DNA of 64,000 bases from the NCBI RefSeq assembly GCF_029851875.1, contig NZ_JARKVC010000028.1:1-64000 (forward strand). The letters run 5' to 3'. The DNA is from Actinomyces sp. GTDB taxonomy: Bacteria; Actinomycetota; Actinomycetes; Actinomycetales; Actinomycetaceae. Every line of letters starts with the position of its first letter. The stretch's first letter is position 1. The notes beneath the pieces were generated by a model. That model had not been told where the DNA came from, ran no database searches, and saw nothing but the letters and a program-made list of their open reading frames with translations. Below, piece after piece: positions 36,091 to 46,048 of this stretch. The position numbers and the translations under genes were made by a program.

Positions 36091-37146
36091 TCACGGCCTG
36101 CGCAGAGCATCCACCGTCTTGAGCCTGGAGACGGCACGAGCAGCCATCAGCCCTCCCACGACGCCGGCTGTGGTTCCCAGGACAGGGCCCGCCACGAGCA
36201 GCATCGGGTCCATGACCGGCGTCCAGTGGTGCAAGGCGCTCACGACGACGATGACGAGCACACCGATCGACTCCCCTGTGAGCGCGCCCAGGCCTCCGAG
36301 CAGAGCCGCCTCGATGACGACTTGCAGGTGGATATGACGGCTGCGGGCCCCCAACGCCCGCCTGAGCCCGGTCTCTGCGGCACGCTCGTTGACCGAGGAC
36401 ATGGTGGCGATACCGATCGCGAGCGCAGAGATCACCAGGATGGCGACGGCGACGGCGAGGAGCAGCCCGCTCACAGAGTCCTCGACACCGTCCGTCGCCC
36501 GTGACCAGTCCTGGGGAGCCGTGACGGTAAACAGGGCTGGTGCGTCCGGGCGCAGGGCATATCGGACCTGACGGGCGATGAGGTCCGCTGCACCGACGTC
36601 GGTGCGGACCGTCATGTGCGCAGGGTGCTGAGGCGTCGGCTGCCCAAAGACCTCCAGGGCGGTCCGGGTCGGAATGATGATGGCGGTGTTGAGCTGCGGG
36701 ACAGCCTCGCTCCTGCCCAGGACACCGACAACCGTGAAGCGCTCACCGTTGATACTGATGGTGGCGGGCAGCCGTAGGTCGTCGATGCTGAGCTTCTCGG
36801 CAGCACGCTCACCGAGGAGGGCGCTGTGCGCGCCAGAGCTGACGAGGAAGTCGGTGAACCCGGTGCCGTCCGGGCGCACCGGGGAGGCAAGGTCGTCCAC
36901 GCCGGCGTCGGCAGCGTAGACGGCGAGGGAGTCGGCAAGGTTCTGCGTCGATGTGGCGATACGGACGTCCAGGCCCAGGGCGTCGGCGTCAAGCTGCCAG
37001 TACAACGTGGCAGACTCGACGCCGCGCAGAGCGGTGACGGCGCTGGTGGCGTCCTCGCCGCCATCACATGACTTCTCATACGCACCACAAGCCCCGTTCC
37101 ACCTCGGCAGCGTCAGCAACCGTGCCTGGGTTCTACTGTAAGACAT
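36091..37146 (-). pseudogene. MacB/FtsX-like ABC permease lacking its N-terminal membrane helix
   Basis: The C-terminal part is a normal MacB-type permease: an extracytoplasmic domain (SINGERFTVVGVLGR, about 130-145) and three membrane helices with the coupling stretch MSSVNERAAETGLRRALGAR. The protein should start with a transmembrane helix before the extracytoplasmic domain. Here the first 35 residues (MSYSRTQARLLTLPRWNG...) have none and look unrelated. No ABC ATPase gene lies nearby. I therefore read it as a 5'-truncated remnant, although a short non-canonical protein could still be made. It lies next to a two-component system of the kind that often controls such exporters. Confidence 0.6.
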
Positions 37147-37360
37147 ATCACACTATCCCGAGGTCGCCCCTCAGCTCCTCAACGAGGCTCCTCTAGGGTG
37201 CCCGCGCAGGAGGCCCACCCCGAGGCAGGAGCGCCCGCAAGGTCCGTGGACCGCGGTAGGTGCGGGAAAGGTGGCCGGACGAACAGGCTCTCCCTTCGAC
37301 TTCCGTGCGGAGCGCGCATACGATGGCCTGCGTTTCCTCTCCCGACCTCGGAGGCTGTGC

Positions 37361-38629
37361 ATGGGCGTCTTGGACGCACCTCAGTGGCTGCTGCCGGCAT
37401 ACGTGCGCTCTGTCAAGGCAGTCGGCGCGACGGCCGGCGCCGAGCAGATCCAGGAGGCCGGAGAGCGCCTGGTCAGTATGTGGCTGAGCCCTGACCGACG
37501 TTTCCACAACCTCAAGCACGCTATCGACATGCTGGCGCGCGTGGATGAGCTGGCTGACGAGTCCCACAACCCCGACGTCATGCGGCTGGCCGTGTGGTAC
37601 CACGGATGCGTCTTCTCCTCGGCCACGGAAGAGACCTACAAGCGCAACGGCGGGGAGGACGAGGTCGCCTCAGCCGCCTACGCCGCGCAGGACCTGCACG
37701 CCCTCGGCGTGCCGGACAAGGTCACCGACCGCATCTGTGCCCTCATCCTCAACCTCAAGCGGCACAACCTGGCCCACGAGGACATCGACGCCCTGGCCCT
37801 CAACGACGCCGACCTAGGCGCTCTCGCGGTCGGCCCGCAGCAGTACAGGCGCTACCGCGAGCTCGTGCGCGAGGAGTACGCCCACATCCCTGCCGAGCAC
37901 TACCTGCAGGCACGCCTGACAATCGTCTCCAAGCTCCTGGCCCGCGAGACGCTCTTCTCCTCCCCGCTGGGTGCACGCTGGGAGCTGGCCGCGCGCCAGA
38001 ACCTGGAGGCGGAGAAGCGGCTGCTGGAGGAGGGCCTGGCCAAGCTGGCCGCCAAGGAGGGGCAGACTACCTGCACGGCGGCCGACGCCGCCCTGGCCCA
38101 TCTAGCCACCCGCGTCGAGCAGGCGGCAGCTGAGGGTGAGCAGGTCGCTGCGGCCCGGGCCGCCAGCCAGGGCGAGGCCCCCGTCGCGCAGGCGACTACC
38201 GCCCCTGCCCTTCCCTCCGCTCCTCTGGTCGCCATGACGGCTGGCGCAGCATCCGCACCCGCCACGGGAGCGTCACGGCCTGCCGCCGCTCCGGCTGCAC
38301 CGGCCACCACGCCCCCGCCTCCCGTGCCTGGTCACAAGGATCTGTCTCACACCACGTCGATGGAGTCCTGCGTGGCAGACATCGACCGTCTCATGAGCAC
38401 CCCGCGCGTGACAACCACGCCTGGCACGGGCGAGGCCTCCTCGCCCACGCCCACGGGAGGGGTGCCCGTCGTCGACCGTCAGTCGATGGCGGAGGCTGCG
38501 CGCCTGCGACTTGCCGAGAAGCTGCGTGCCAAGGTCGAGGAGGCCAAGATCCTGCGCGAGGCTCGCACAGGCGAGTTCCAGCCCATCACCGAGGAGATCA
38601 TCGACGACGGTGCCGGGCGTCAGGCCTAG
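37361..38629 (+). CDS. HD-superfamily-like protein with low-complexity C-terminal tail
   Basis: A 422-residue protein. Residues 1-215 resemble the COG4339 HD-type phosphohydrolases: helical start, FHNLKHAIDML with His49/His53, then VWYHGCVFSS, then NLKRHNLAHEDIDALALNDADLGAL with His135 and Asp149/151. At the position of the usual HD pair (WFHD) it has His81-Gly82, so one metal ligand is missing and activity is uncertain. Residues 215-422 are Ala/Pro/Thr-rich and probably disordered. ATG 37361 has GGAGG at 6-base spacing. About 210 bp upstream separates it from the truncated permease, with nothing recognisable in between. Confidence 0.75.
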   Translation: MGVLDAPQWLLPAYVRSVKAVGATAGAEQIQEAGERLVSMWLSPDRRFHNLKHAIDMLARVDELADESHNPDVMRLAVWYHGCVFSSATEETYKRNGGEDEVASAAYAAQDLHALGVPDKVTDRICALILNLKRHNLAHEDIDALALNDADLGALAVGPQQYRRYRELVREEYAHIPAEHYLQARLTIVSKLLARETLFSSPLGARWELAARQNLEAEKRLLEEGLAKLAAKEGQTTCTAADAALAHLATRVEQAAAEGEQVAAARAASQGEAPVAQATTAPALPSAPLVAMTAGAASAPATGASRPAAAPAAPATTPPPPVPGHKDLSHTTSMESCVADIDRLMSTPRVTTTPGTGEASSPTPTGGVPVVDRQSMAEAARLRLAEKLRAKVEEAKILREARTGEFQPITEEIIDDGAGRQA

Positions 38630-38876
38630 CGCTGCCACCCCTTGGTGCCCTCCGCCGCCCCTGAGCACCCGCCGCTACCCAGGAGCGCGTGCGACAGAGG
38701 TGCGAGAGAGACAATGGGGTAGCAAAGGGTGGGACCAGCTCGCCCGGGCTCCACAGGTACGCGCCGTGACAGGAGCGCGAGCGACCGTCCACAGGTGCTC
38801 TGCGGCGTCGGGCTCATTCTTCCTAGCCTGGAGCGCACCAGCGCCGATCAGCGGCGCCCTGCAGAAAGGTGCGCAC

Positions 38877-39170
38877 ATGCCTCTCTTCTCCGTTGACACC
38901 CAGGCCGTCCTGGACACCGCTTCCCGGGCCCGCACGCGCGTGGCCACGATCCAGGCGGAGGTGGACGCGATGAACGGCGACATTGCCGCCCTCCAGGCCT
39001 CCTGGACCGGCAGCGCCTCAGCCTCCATGGCCTCCTGCGCCGCGGACTGGCACCTGACCCAGGCTCAGGTCCAGGCCAGTCTCGACGCCATCAGCCAGGC
39101 GCTGGACGCCTCCGCCCTGGCCTACGACGACGCCGAGTCGGCCAACGTCAGCCGCTTCGGCGCCCGATAG
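38877..39170 (+). CDS. WXG100-family (ESX-type) small protein
   Basis: A 97-residue helical hairpin protein. The W-X-G turn is in LQASWTGSASASM at about residue 41, between two helices, with a C-terminal YDDAESAN stretch that resembles the YxxxD/E export signal. WXG100 proteins are substrates or partners of type VII secretion. No ESX core gene (EccC, EccD) is in the window, so it is an orphan. ATG 38877 has AAAGG upstream. The 247 bp before it shows no feature besides a likely promoter region. Confidence 0.8.
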   Translation: MPLFSVDTQAVLDTASRARTRVATIQAEVDAMNGDIAALQASWTGSASASMASCAADWHLTQAQVQASLDAISQALDASALAYDDAESANVSRFGAR

Positions 39171-39206
39171 CCCTCACCCGGACACTATGTCCGTCCAGTC
39201 ACGGCG

Positions 39207-39240
39207 AACGGGCCGCCCTCCCGCAGGAGGACGGCCCGTT
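39207..39240. terminator. Bidirectional terminator between WXG100 gene and groEL
   Basis: 15-base arms (39207..39221 with 39226..39240), 4-base loop, one mismatch. It lies between convergent genes, 37 bp after the WXG100 stop and 41 bp after the groEL stop. Confidence 0.8.
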
Positions 39241-39280
39241 CAGCTGTCGGCGCAGTGCTGAGGGTTGCCGGGGCTACCGG

Positions 39281-40972
<1,692 letters not shown>

Positions 40973-41048
40973 TCACGTGCCACCCCGGTCCTCACCCGAC
41001 GACCTGGTGTGCTCACTGAGGCTGCTGTCCTGGCGACCGGGTCCCGGT

Positions 41049-41075
41049 CTGTCACTCGGCAGCCCCGAGTGCTAA
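41049..41075 (-). promoter_or_regulatory. CIRCE operator, proximal
   Basis: On the plus strand CTGTCACTC, a 9-base spacer and GAGTGCTAA. The second half matches CIRCE (TTAGCACTC-N9-GAGTGCTAA) exactly, and the first half at 6 of 9. It lies about 150 bp upstream of groEL and is a binding site for HrcA. Confidence 0.8.
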
Positions 41076-41083
41076 CCGCAACT

Positions 41084-41110
41084 CTGGCACTCTCACCCCT
41101 CGAGTGCAAG
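41084..41110 (-). promoter_or_regulatory. CIRCE operator, distal
   Basis: On the plus strand CTGGCACTC, a 9-base spacer and GAGTGCAAG, about 7 of 9 in each half against CIRCE. It starts 35 bp from the proximal operator, so two HrcA dimers could bind close to one helical face. Confidence 0.75.
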
Positions 41111-41192
41111 ACGCAGACGACGTCCCTCGGCTGGAGGCGAAACACGACAGGAGGCGTCGCGGGCCCCGGACCGCGGAGGGCGGAAGGCTTCC

Positions 41193-41840
41193 CTACTCCG
41201 TGAAGTCCGAGCGCAGGACGATGACGACGGGGTTGGACTGGGCCACCTCGGCGGACTCGACCACGTTGGCGATCCCCAGGGTCTCACCGATAGCACGCGC
41301 AGTCGCCTCGTTGCCAGCCGAGGCGTAGTAGATCGTCGTCGTCTCCGGCGAGGACTGGCGGTAGACGCCCTGCTGGACGTTGACGTCGGTGTAGCCGGCG
41401 TTGGTCAGGCGGTCACCGGTACGACCCGCCAGACCGTTGACGGAGCTGCCGTTGTGGATGGTCACGCCCGTGGTCAGGTCCGCGTCCTGCACGGCTGGCG
41501 ACGCCGGCGCCTCGCTCTGGGCCTGCTCGCTCTCGGCGGCAGCCGACCCCTGTGGCGCAGCGCCCTGCTCCCCTTCAGCGCTCTCGGCGGCCTCCTCGCC
41601 GCCCGCCGGCTCCGCGGCGGCGGAGGCCGAGGCGGAGCCCTGCGCAGAGGGCGCGGTGTACCCCGCCTTGCCCAGCAGGGTCACGGCCGCCCAGGCCAGC
41701 AGCGGGACGATGACGATCACTGCCAGCAGCGGCACCCAGCTGCGCCAGGCCGGCACCGGAGCGCGGTGGACACCGATGGGCTCGTGCGCCTCGTCGTTGC
41801 GGGCGTCGAACTCGTCCTCGGGATACTCGTAAGGAGACAC
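41193..41840 (-). CDS. LytR_C domain membrane protein
   Basis: A 215-residue protein with a cytoplasmic start, one membrane helix (about 34-55, VPLLAVIVIVPLLAWAAVTLL), an Ala/Glu/Ser-rich linker and a C-terminal LytR_C domain (VTIHNGSSVNGLAGRTGDRL, TTIYYASAGNEATARAIGE). The domain is found at the end of LytR-CpsA-Psr wall ligases but here stands alone without the catalytic part. The start is GTG 41840, with no strong ribosome site. It lies upstream of groEL on the same strand but with its own stop before the CIRCE sites. Confidence 0.85.
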   Translation of the reverse strand: MSPYEYPEDEFDARNDEAHEPIGVHRAPVPAWRSWVPLLAVIVIVPLLAWAAVTLLGKAGYTAPSAQGSASASAAAEPAGGEEAAESAEGEQGAAPQGSAAAESEQAQSEAPASPAVQDADLTTGVTIHNGSSVNGLAGRTGDRLTNAGYTDVNVQQGVYRQSSPETTTIYYASAGNEATARAIGETLGIANVVESAEVAQSNPVVIVLRSDFTE

Positions 41841-41993
41841 GTCGTGAGAATAGTCGCTGGGGCGCGATCACGGGGCAGACACCCCGAGCCTGTGGCGACG
41901 GCGTCAACCGGCCCAGCCGTGACAGGACGTCGAGCAGCACTGACCGCTTCCGAGAGCCAGCCCCTGGCGCGCCACAGGCTCTAGGCTCGTGCC

Positions 41994-42671
41994 GTGAGTG
42001 ACGCGCGCCCCCTGTCCGAGCTGGTTGATCCGTCCTGGGCCCAGGCCCTGGCACCCGTGGAGCAGACGATCCACGAGATCGGTGACCGTCTGCGCCAGGA
42101 AGTGGCTGCCGGCCGTGGCTACCTGCCGGCCGGCACCGACGTCCTGCGTGCCTTTACCTACCCGATGCAGGACGTCAAGGTCCTCATCGTGGGTCAGGAC
42201 CCCTACCCCACGCCCGGGCACCCCATGGGACTAAGCTTCTCGGTGCAGCCTGGCGTACGTCCGCCACGCAGCCTGGAGAACATCTTCACTGAGATGGTCA
42301 ATGACCTGGGCGTGGCGCGGCCTACCTCCGGTGACCTCACCCCCTGGTCACGCCAGGGCGTCATGCTGCTCAACCGGGTGCTCACCGTCCGTCCCGGCTC
42401 TCCCGCCTCTCACCACGGCTGGGGCTGGGAGGCAGTGACACAGAGGGCGATCGAGGCGCTGGTGGCACGTCAGAGCCCACTAGTCGCCATCCTGTGGGGC
42501 CGTCCCGCCCAGTCCCTGACCCCGATGCTGGGAACCACACCCATCGTCGCCTCGGCCCACCCCTCCCCGCTCAGCGCCTCCCGCGGCTTCTTTGGCTCAC
42601 GGCCCTTCAGCCGCGCCAATGAGCTGCTCGCCCAGCAAGGGGCTGCGCCGGTGGACTGGCGGCTGCCGTAA
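41994..42671 (+). CDS. ung: Uracil-DNA glycosylase, family 1
   Basis: A 225-residue base-excision enzyme that removes uracil from DNA. The water-activating motif is [19 protein letters not shown] with Asp69, and the DNA-intercalation loop is SAHPSPLSA with His189. The PYP in place of PYH is usual in actinobacterial enzymes. GTG start at 41994. It is a single gene, convergent with tRNA-Thr, and followed by a copy of the 71-bp repeat. Confidence 0.95.
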   Translation: MSDARPLSELVDPSWAQALAPVEQTIHEIGDRLRQEVAAGRGYLPAGTDVLRAFTYPMQDVKVLIVGQDPYPTPGHPMGLSFSVQPGVRPPRSLENIFTEMVNDLGVARPTSGDLTPWSRQGVMLLNRVLTVRPGSPASHHGWGWEAVTQRAIEALVARQSPLVAILWGRPAQSLTPMLGTTPIVASAHPSPLSASRGFFGSRPFSRANELLAQQGAAPVDWRLP

Positions 42672-42688
42672 GAGCCTTCCTCACGCCG

Positions 42689-42759
42689 TCGCTTCAGGCC
42701 GTGAACAGTCGATGCCCATGCGCCCAGCACCGGAACCGACTGTTCCCGGCCTGAAGCGA
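42689..42759. repeat. 71-bp palindromic repeat, copy 2
   Basis: Left arm 42689..42710, 27-base centre, right arm 42738..42759, with one mismatch between the arms. The stem can extend by two bases on each side. This is the best-paired of the three copies. It lies 18 bp after the ung stop and 12 bp from the 3' end of tRNA-Thr, so it may also stop transcription of both. Confidence 0.85.
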
Positions 42760-42770
42760 CGCCACGCTGG

Positions 42771-42843
42771 AGCCGTCTATCGGGCTCGAACCGATGACCT
42801 GCTGTTTACAAGACAGCTGCTCTACCAACTGAGCTAAGACGGC
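42771..42843 (-). tRNA. tRNA-Thr (anticodon TGT)
   Basis: A 73-base cloverleaf on the minus strand with acceptor GCCGTCT/AGACGGC, D-arm AGCTCAGTTGGTAGAGC, anticodon loop CTTGTAA giving TGT (reads ACA), and T-loop TTCGAGC. The discriminator base is T and CCA is not encoded. Confidence 0.95.
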
Positions 42844-42847
42844 GTGC

Positions 42848-42870
42848 GCGCCAGCCTACCTGGCTGGCGC
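42848..42870 (-). terminator. Hairpin between the DsbA-like gene and tRNA-Thr
   Basis: 9-base arms GCGCCAGCC and GGCTGGCGC with a 5-base loop, just 5' of the tRNA and about 126 bp past the DsbA-like stop on the minus strand. It probably ends the upstream transcript. Confidence 0.55.
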
Positions 42871-42995
42871 CTGTGTTGACCAACCCGCCGACGGCGCAGG
42901 CCGCGCCGACCGAACCCACCGGGCTGAGCCCACCGACGTGGACCAGGGCCGCAGACCTGGCTGCGCGGCTGGCCCGGCCGGTCGGCGTTGCCGGG

Positions 42996-43823
42996 TCAGC
43001 CCTTCTTGATGAGGTCAGTCAGCCCCGTGGCCGTGCCGATCGCACCGAGGTCCACGCTCTCGCCGTCCAGCAGGACCGTGGGCGTGCCGCTGAAGCCCTT
43101 GTCCTGGAAGGTCTTCGTGCCCAGCTCGGTCCACGCACCGTAGGTGTTGGCCTTGATGGCGTCAGCGAACTTGGCGCTGACCTCCTGGGAGACCCCGGCC
43201 TCGGTGGCAGCCGCGACGAGGTTGTCCACCGTCATCATGCTGGTGTCCTGGGCGCTGTAGATCTTGGTGAACAGGGCCGAGGCAGCCTTGTGGAGCTCCA
43301 GGGCGTGCTCCGGGTCCTCGTCCAGGACCAGGCCCTGGGCGTTCATCACCATGTCCGTCCAGTCCATCCCCAGGATCTTGCAGGGGTGCAGGACCAGGGT
43401 CACCGTACCTGCGTTGACCAGGTCAGCGATCTCGTCGGCGTGGAGGGTCTCGAAGGCGGTACAGAAGTGGCAGGAGTAGTCGAAGAAGACGTCCAGGACC
43501 TTGGCGCCGTCATTGACGGTTCCGGCAACCATACCCTTGCCGTAGCTCCAGGAGCCGTCAGACAGCACCACCGAGGGGACGCCGTCCTTGTTCGCCTTGC
43601 CCGTGGCCACGGTGGCCGAGCCCTGCGATCCGTCCTCGCGCGCGGAGTAGGCCAGACCGGCACCCACACCCACCACAGCCAGCGCGCCGACCCCCAGCAG
43701 GGAGCGGCGGGTGATCTTGGCACGACGCTCCTTGCGCTCCTGCTCCTCACGCAGGGCCTGTGCCTGGGCGCGAGCAGCCGAGCGGCGCTCAGCCTTGGTC
43801 GGACGGGTGCTGTTGCTAGCCAC
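42996..43823 (-). CDS. DsbA-family thiol-disulfide oxidoreductase (membrane-anchored)
   Basis: A 275-residue exported thioredoxin-fold protein. A basic cytoplasmic start and a signal/anchor helix (SLLGVGALAVVGVGAGLAY) lead to VLDVFFDYSCHFCTAFE with the redox pair Cys118-x-x-Cys121, and the cis-Pro loop GFSGTPTVLLDG near the end. It would oxidise disulfides in exported proteins, as MdbA does in Actinomyces, but which paralog this is cannot be told. I chose GTG 43823 with GAGGAG at 6-base spacing over the ATG at 43871. Confidence 0.9.
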   Translation of the reverse strand: MASNSTRPTKAERRSAARAQAQALREEQERKERRAKITRRSLLGVGALAVVGVGAGLAYSAREDGSQGSATVATGKANKDGVPSVVLSDGSWSYGKGMVAGTVNDGAKVLDVFFDYSCHFCTAFETLHADEIADLVNAGTVTLVLHPCKILGMDWTDMVMNAQGLVLDEDPEHALELHKAASALFTKIYSAQDTSMMTVDNLVAAATEAGVSQEVSAKFADAIKANTYGAWTELGTKTFQDKGFSGTPTVLLDGESVDLGAIGTATGLTDLIKKG

Positions 43824-43852
43824 GCGGGTCTCCTCAGCGTCGGTGCGATTGA

Positions 43853-43874
43853 CGAATGAATCATCAATCATTCG
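43853..43874. promoter_or_regulatory. AT-rich palindrome upstream of the DsbA-like gene
   Basis: CGAATGA and TCATTCG flank 8 bases (ATCATCAA) about 30-50 bp upstream of the GTG start. It is conspicuously AT-rich in this context and could be an operator or promoter element. No regulator is identified. Confidence 0.35.
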
Positions 43875-43972
43875 CCACCGTCACGATAGGCGTTCACCGC
43901 TGACGGGCGCCACTCATCACCGAAGCTGAGACCCATGACACCTCACGCTCCTCTCCCCGGCTGGGGGCCTGC

Positions 43973-45826
43973 CTATCCCGTCAGAGCCGCCAGCACCGAG
44001 GTGCCTGGCACCGGAACCAGGGCGCCGGACAGGAGCGAGGCGAGCAGCGCCGTCGTCGCTGCCAGAAGAAGCAGCCCGGTCGCGACCCGGGCTGCCAGCG
44101 GCTCCGCCACGGCCTCCACCACCTGCGCCGCACCTCGCCGCACCGGCCTCGCCCCAGGCAGCCCCCACAGACCGATCGCGACGACGGCGACCTGGACCAT
44201 GCCCGAGACACCCTCCTGACGCGGCTGGCCCAGCCCCCCGCCCAGGACGTAGCCGGTCGGAGAGGGCACCTGCGGCAGCAGCCCCAGCAGGTAGGCCAGC
44301 GCCCACAGCACCACCAGCGCCACCACGAGCGCCACCCCCGTGACCAGCACCGAGCGCAGCAGGTAGAAGGGCGTCATCACCCACGTCCGAGCCAGGTCTC
44401 CACCCTGGGCCTGACCGCGCTGGAGACGTCGCCACCGCAGCGCCTGGCTCGCACGCCCCACGGTCCCGACCGTCACCGTGATCACCACCAGGAAGCTGCA
44501 CACCCACGACGGCGCCCAGGCACCCAGCGCCACCAGGAACAGCCCGAGGCAGGCCACCACCCCGCCGTGGGAGGCCGGCTCCCGAGCCCAGTCCGGCAAC
44601 CCGGACGGGCCTGCCCCCGGCGCCGACCCGGCAGGTGCCGGCAGCACGTAGGGGGGCGTGGGCCGGGGCAGCGGCACCGCCGGCTCCATCACCGCGGTCT
44701 GCGGCTGCCAGTCCGGCTGTCCTCGGAGCGCCAGGGGCGGCACCGTCGCAGGCAGGGGCTCGCTGCGGGGGGCGTGAGGCGTCGGCACGGGGCCGTAAGA
44801 AGGAGGAAGCACCGTCGTCGGGGACGACGGCGGCGTGGCGAGCACGTCCGTCTGCCCGCCTGGGTCCTGCGCGGCCTCCGGCATGATCCCGTAGGACACC
44901 TCGGCGTCGCCCTCCGCGACAGGCAGGACGGCGGGCGGAGCAACCCACCCGTCCCCGCCCTCGGCGACGTCGTCGATCACCGCCAGCAGGTCCCCGGTCC
45001 CCAGCCGGTCCTCACCGCGGGGTGCCAGAGCCGCCTTGAAAGCGCGAGCCAGCGCCGGCCACCGCTCCTCCAGCGGGCCGACCTCGGCCCGCCCCTCGTA
45101 GACACGGTGGAAGACCGTCTGCCACGGCCCCGAGCCAAAGGGTGGGCGACCGGTCACCGCGAAGAGCAGCACGCCCGCGCAGGCGTACCAGTCGGCCTGC
45201 GGGTCAGGCTCAGCGCCGTCGAGCATCTCAGGAGGGATGAAGCCGGGCGTCCCGGTGACCAGACCGGTCTGGGTCAGCCGGACGTCGTCGGCGACCTGTG
45301 CGATCCCGAAGTCGATGAGCACCGGCCCTACCGAGCCGAGCATGACGTTGGAGGGCTTCAGGTCACGGTGGATGACGCCGGCGGCGTGAACGGCCTCCAG
45401 CGCCTCGACCAGCCCGTGGGCCAGGTCCGCCAGGTCAGTGGCGTCCCGCGGCAGGACATAGGCGCCCTCTCGCTCGACCTCAGCCTGCAGGCTCGGACCG
45501 TCCACGAGCTCGGTGACCACGAAGCTCAGCCCGTCAGACGACTCCTCCCCGGACTCGATGTCCAGGATGCGCGAGACACGGGGGCCTCGCACCCGCGCCA
45601 GGACGCCCGCCTCTCGCTCCAGACGCCTGCGCGCCACGGGATCCGCAGCCACCTGTGGGTGAAGGATCTTCATCGCCACGTGCAGGCCGTCAGCGTCCCG
45701 AGCCTCCCAGACCACTCCCATGCCGCCTGCGCCCAGGCGCCTGAGGAGCTGGTAGCCACCCACCTGCGCACCGGGCGCCACGCTGGCCAGGCGCGTGGTG
45801 GCGGGTTCCTGCGGGCTCACGGACAT
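43973..45826 (-). CDS. Membrane Ser/Thr protein kinase
   Basis: A 617-residue Hanks-type kinase. Residues 20-300 are the kinase: Gly loop LGAGGMGVV, Lys53 in VAMK, catalytic HRDLKPSN (Asp155), DFG (172-174) and an activation segment TGLVTGTPGFIPPE. All catalytic residues are present. A Pro-rich juxtamembrane region (about 330-450) is followed by four or five hydrophobic segments instead of the single helix and PASTA repeats of PknB. It is divergent from the MsiK-like ATPase. Its substrates are unknown. Confidence 0.92.
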   Translation of the reverse strand: MSVSPQEPATTRLASVAPGAQVGGYQLLRRLGAGGMGVVWEARDADGLHVAMKILHPQVAADPVARRRLEREAGVLARVRGPRVSRILDIESGEESSDGLSFVVTELVDGPSLQAEVEREGAYVLPRDATDLADLAHGLVEALEAVHAAGVIHRDLKPSNVMLGSVGPVLIDFGIAQVADDVRLTQTGLVTGTPGFIPPEMLDGAEPDPQADWYACAGVLLFAVTGRPPFGSGPWQTVFHRVYEGRAEVGPLEERWPALARAFKAALAPRGEDRLGTGDLLAVIDDVAEGGDGWVAPPAVLPVAEGDAEVSYGIMPEAAQDPGGQTDVLATPPSSPTTVLPPSYGPVPTPHAPRSEPLPATVPPLALRGQPDWQPQTAVMEPAVPLPRPTPPYVLPAPAGSAPGAGPSGLPDWAREPASHGGVVACLGLFLVALGAWAPSWVCSFLVVITVTVGTVGRASQALRWRRLQRGQAQGGDLARTWVMTPFYLLRSVLVTGVALVVALVVLWALAYLLGLLPQVPSPTGYVLGGGLGQPRQEGVSGMVQVAVVAIGLWGLPGARPVRRGAAQVVEAVAEPLAARVATGLLLLAATTALLASLLSGALVPVPGTSVLAALTG

Positions 45827-45863
45827 GCCGACACAGTACCGGTGGACCCAGACAGTCACTCGA

Positions 45864-45879
45864 TGTGACTCAATCCACA
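45864..45879. promoter_or_regulatory. CRP/GlxR-like binding site
   Basis: TGTGACTCAATCCACA fits the actinobacterial cAMP-receptor consensus TGTGA-N6-TCACA at 9 of 10 fixed bases. It lies between the divergent kinase (38 bp from its start) and the sugar ATPase (170 bp from its start). Two further TGTGA half-sites lie at about 45885 and 45929. The rest of the 222-bp gap holds no other feature. Confidence 0.45.
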
Positions 45880-46048
45880 CAATGTGTGACACGTTCTCAG
45901 CAGACGAATTGCCCACCAGCCTCCGAACTGTGACACGATGGGCGGGCCGGCGGCACCCTGCCACCAGCACGTGTCAATGCGGACACGCATTAGGCACCTT
46001 TCACAACGGATCGTCCGGCACGTACCTGCCGGTGAAGGGAATCACCCC

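Noticed and set aside
41994-42671. Missing catalytic His in uracil-DNA glycosylase (PYP instead of PYH)
   Set aside because: The PYP form is normal in actinobacterial enzymes, and the catalytic Asp69 and His189 are present.
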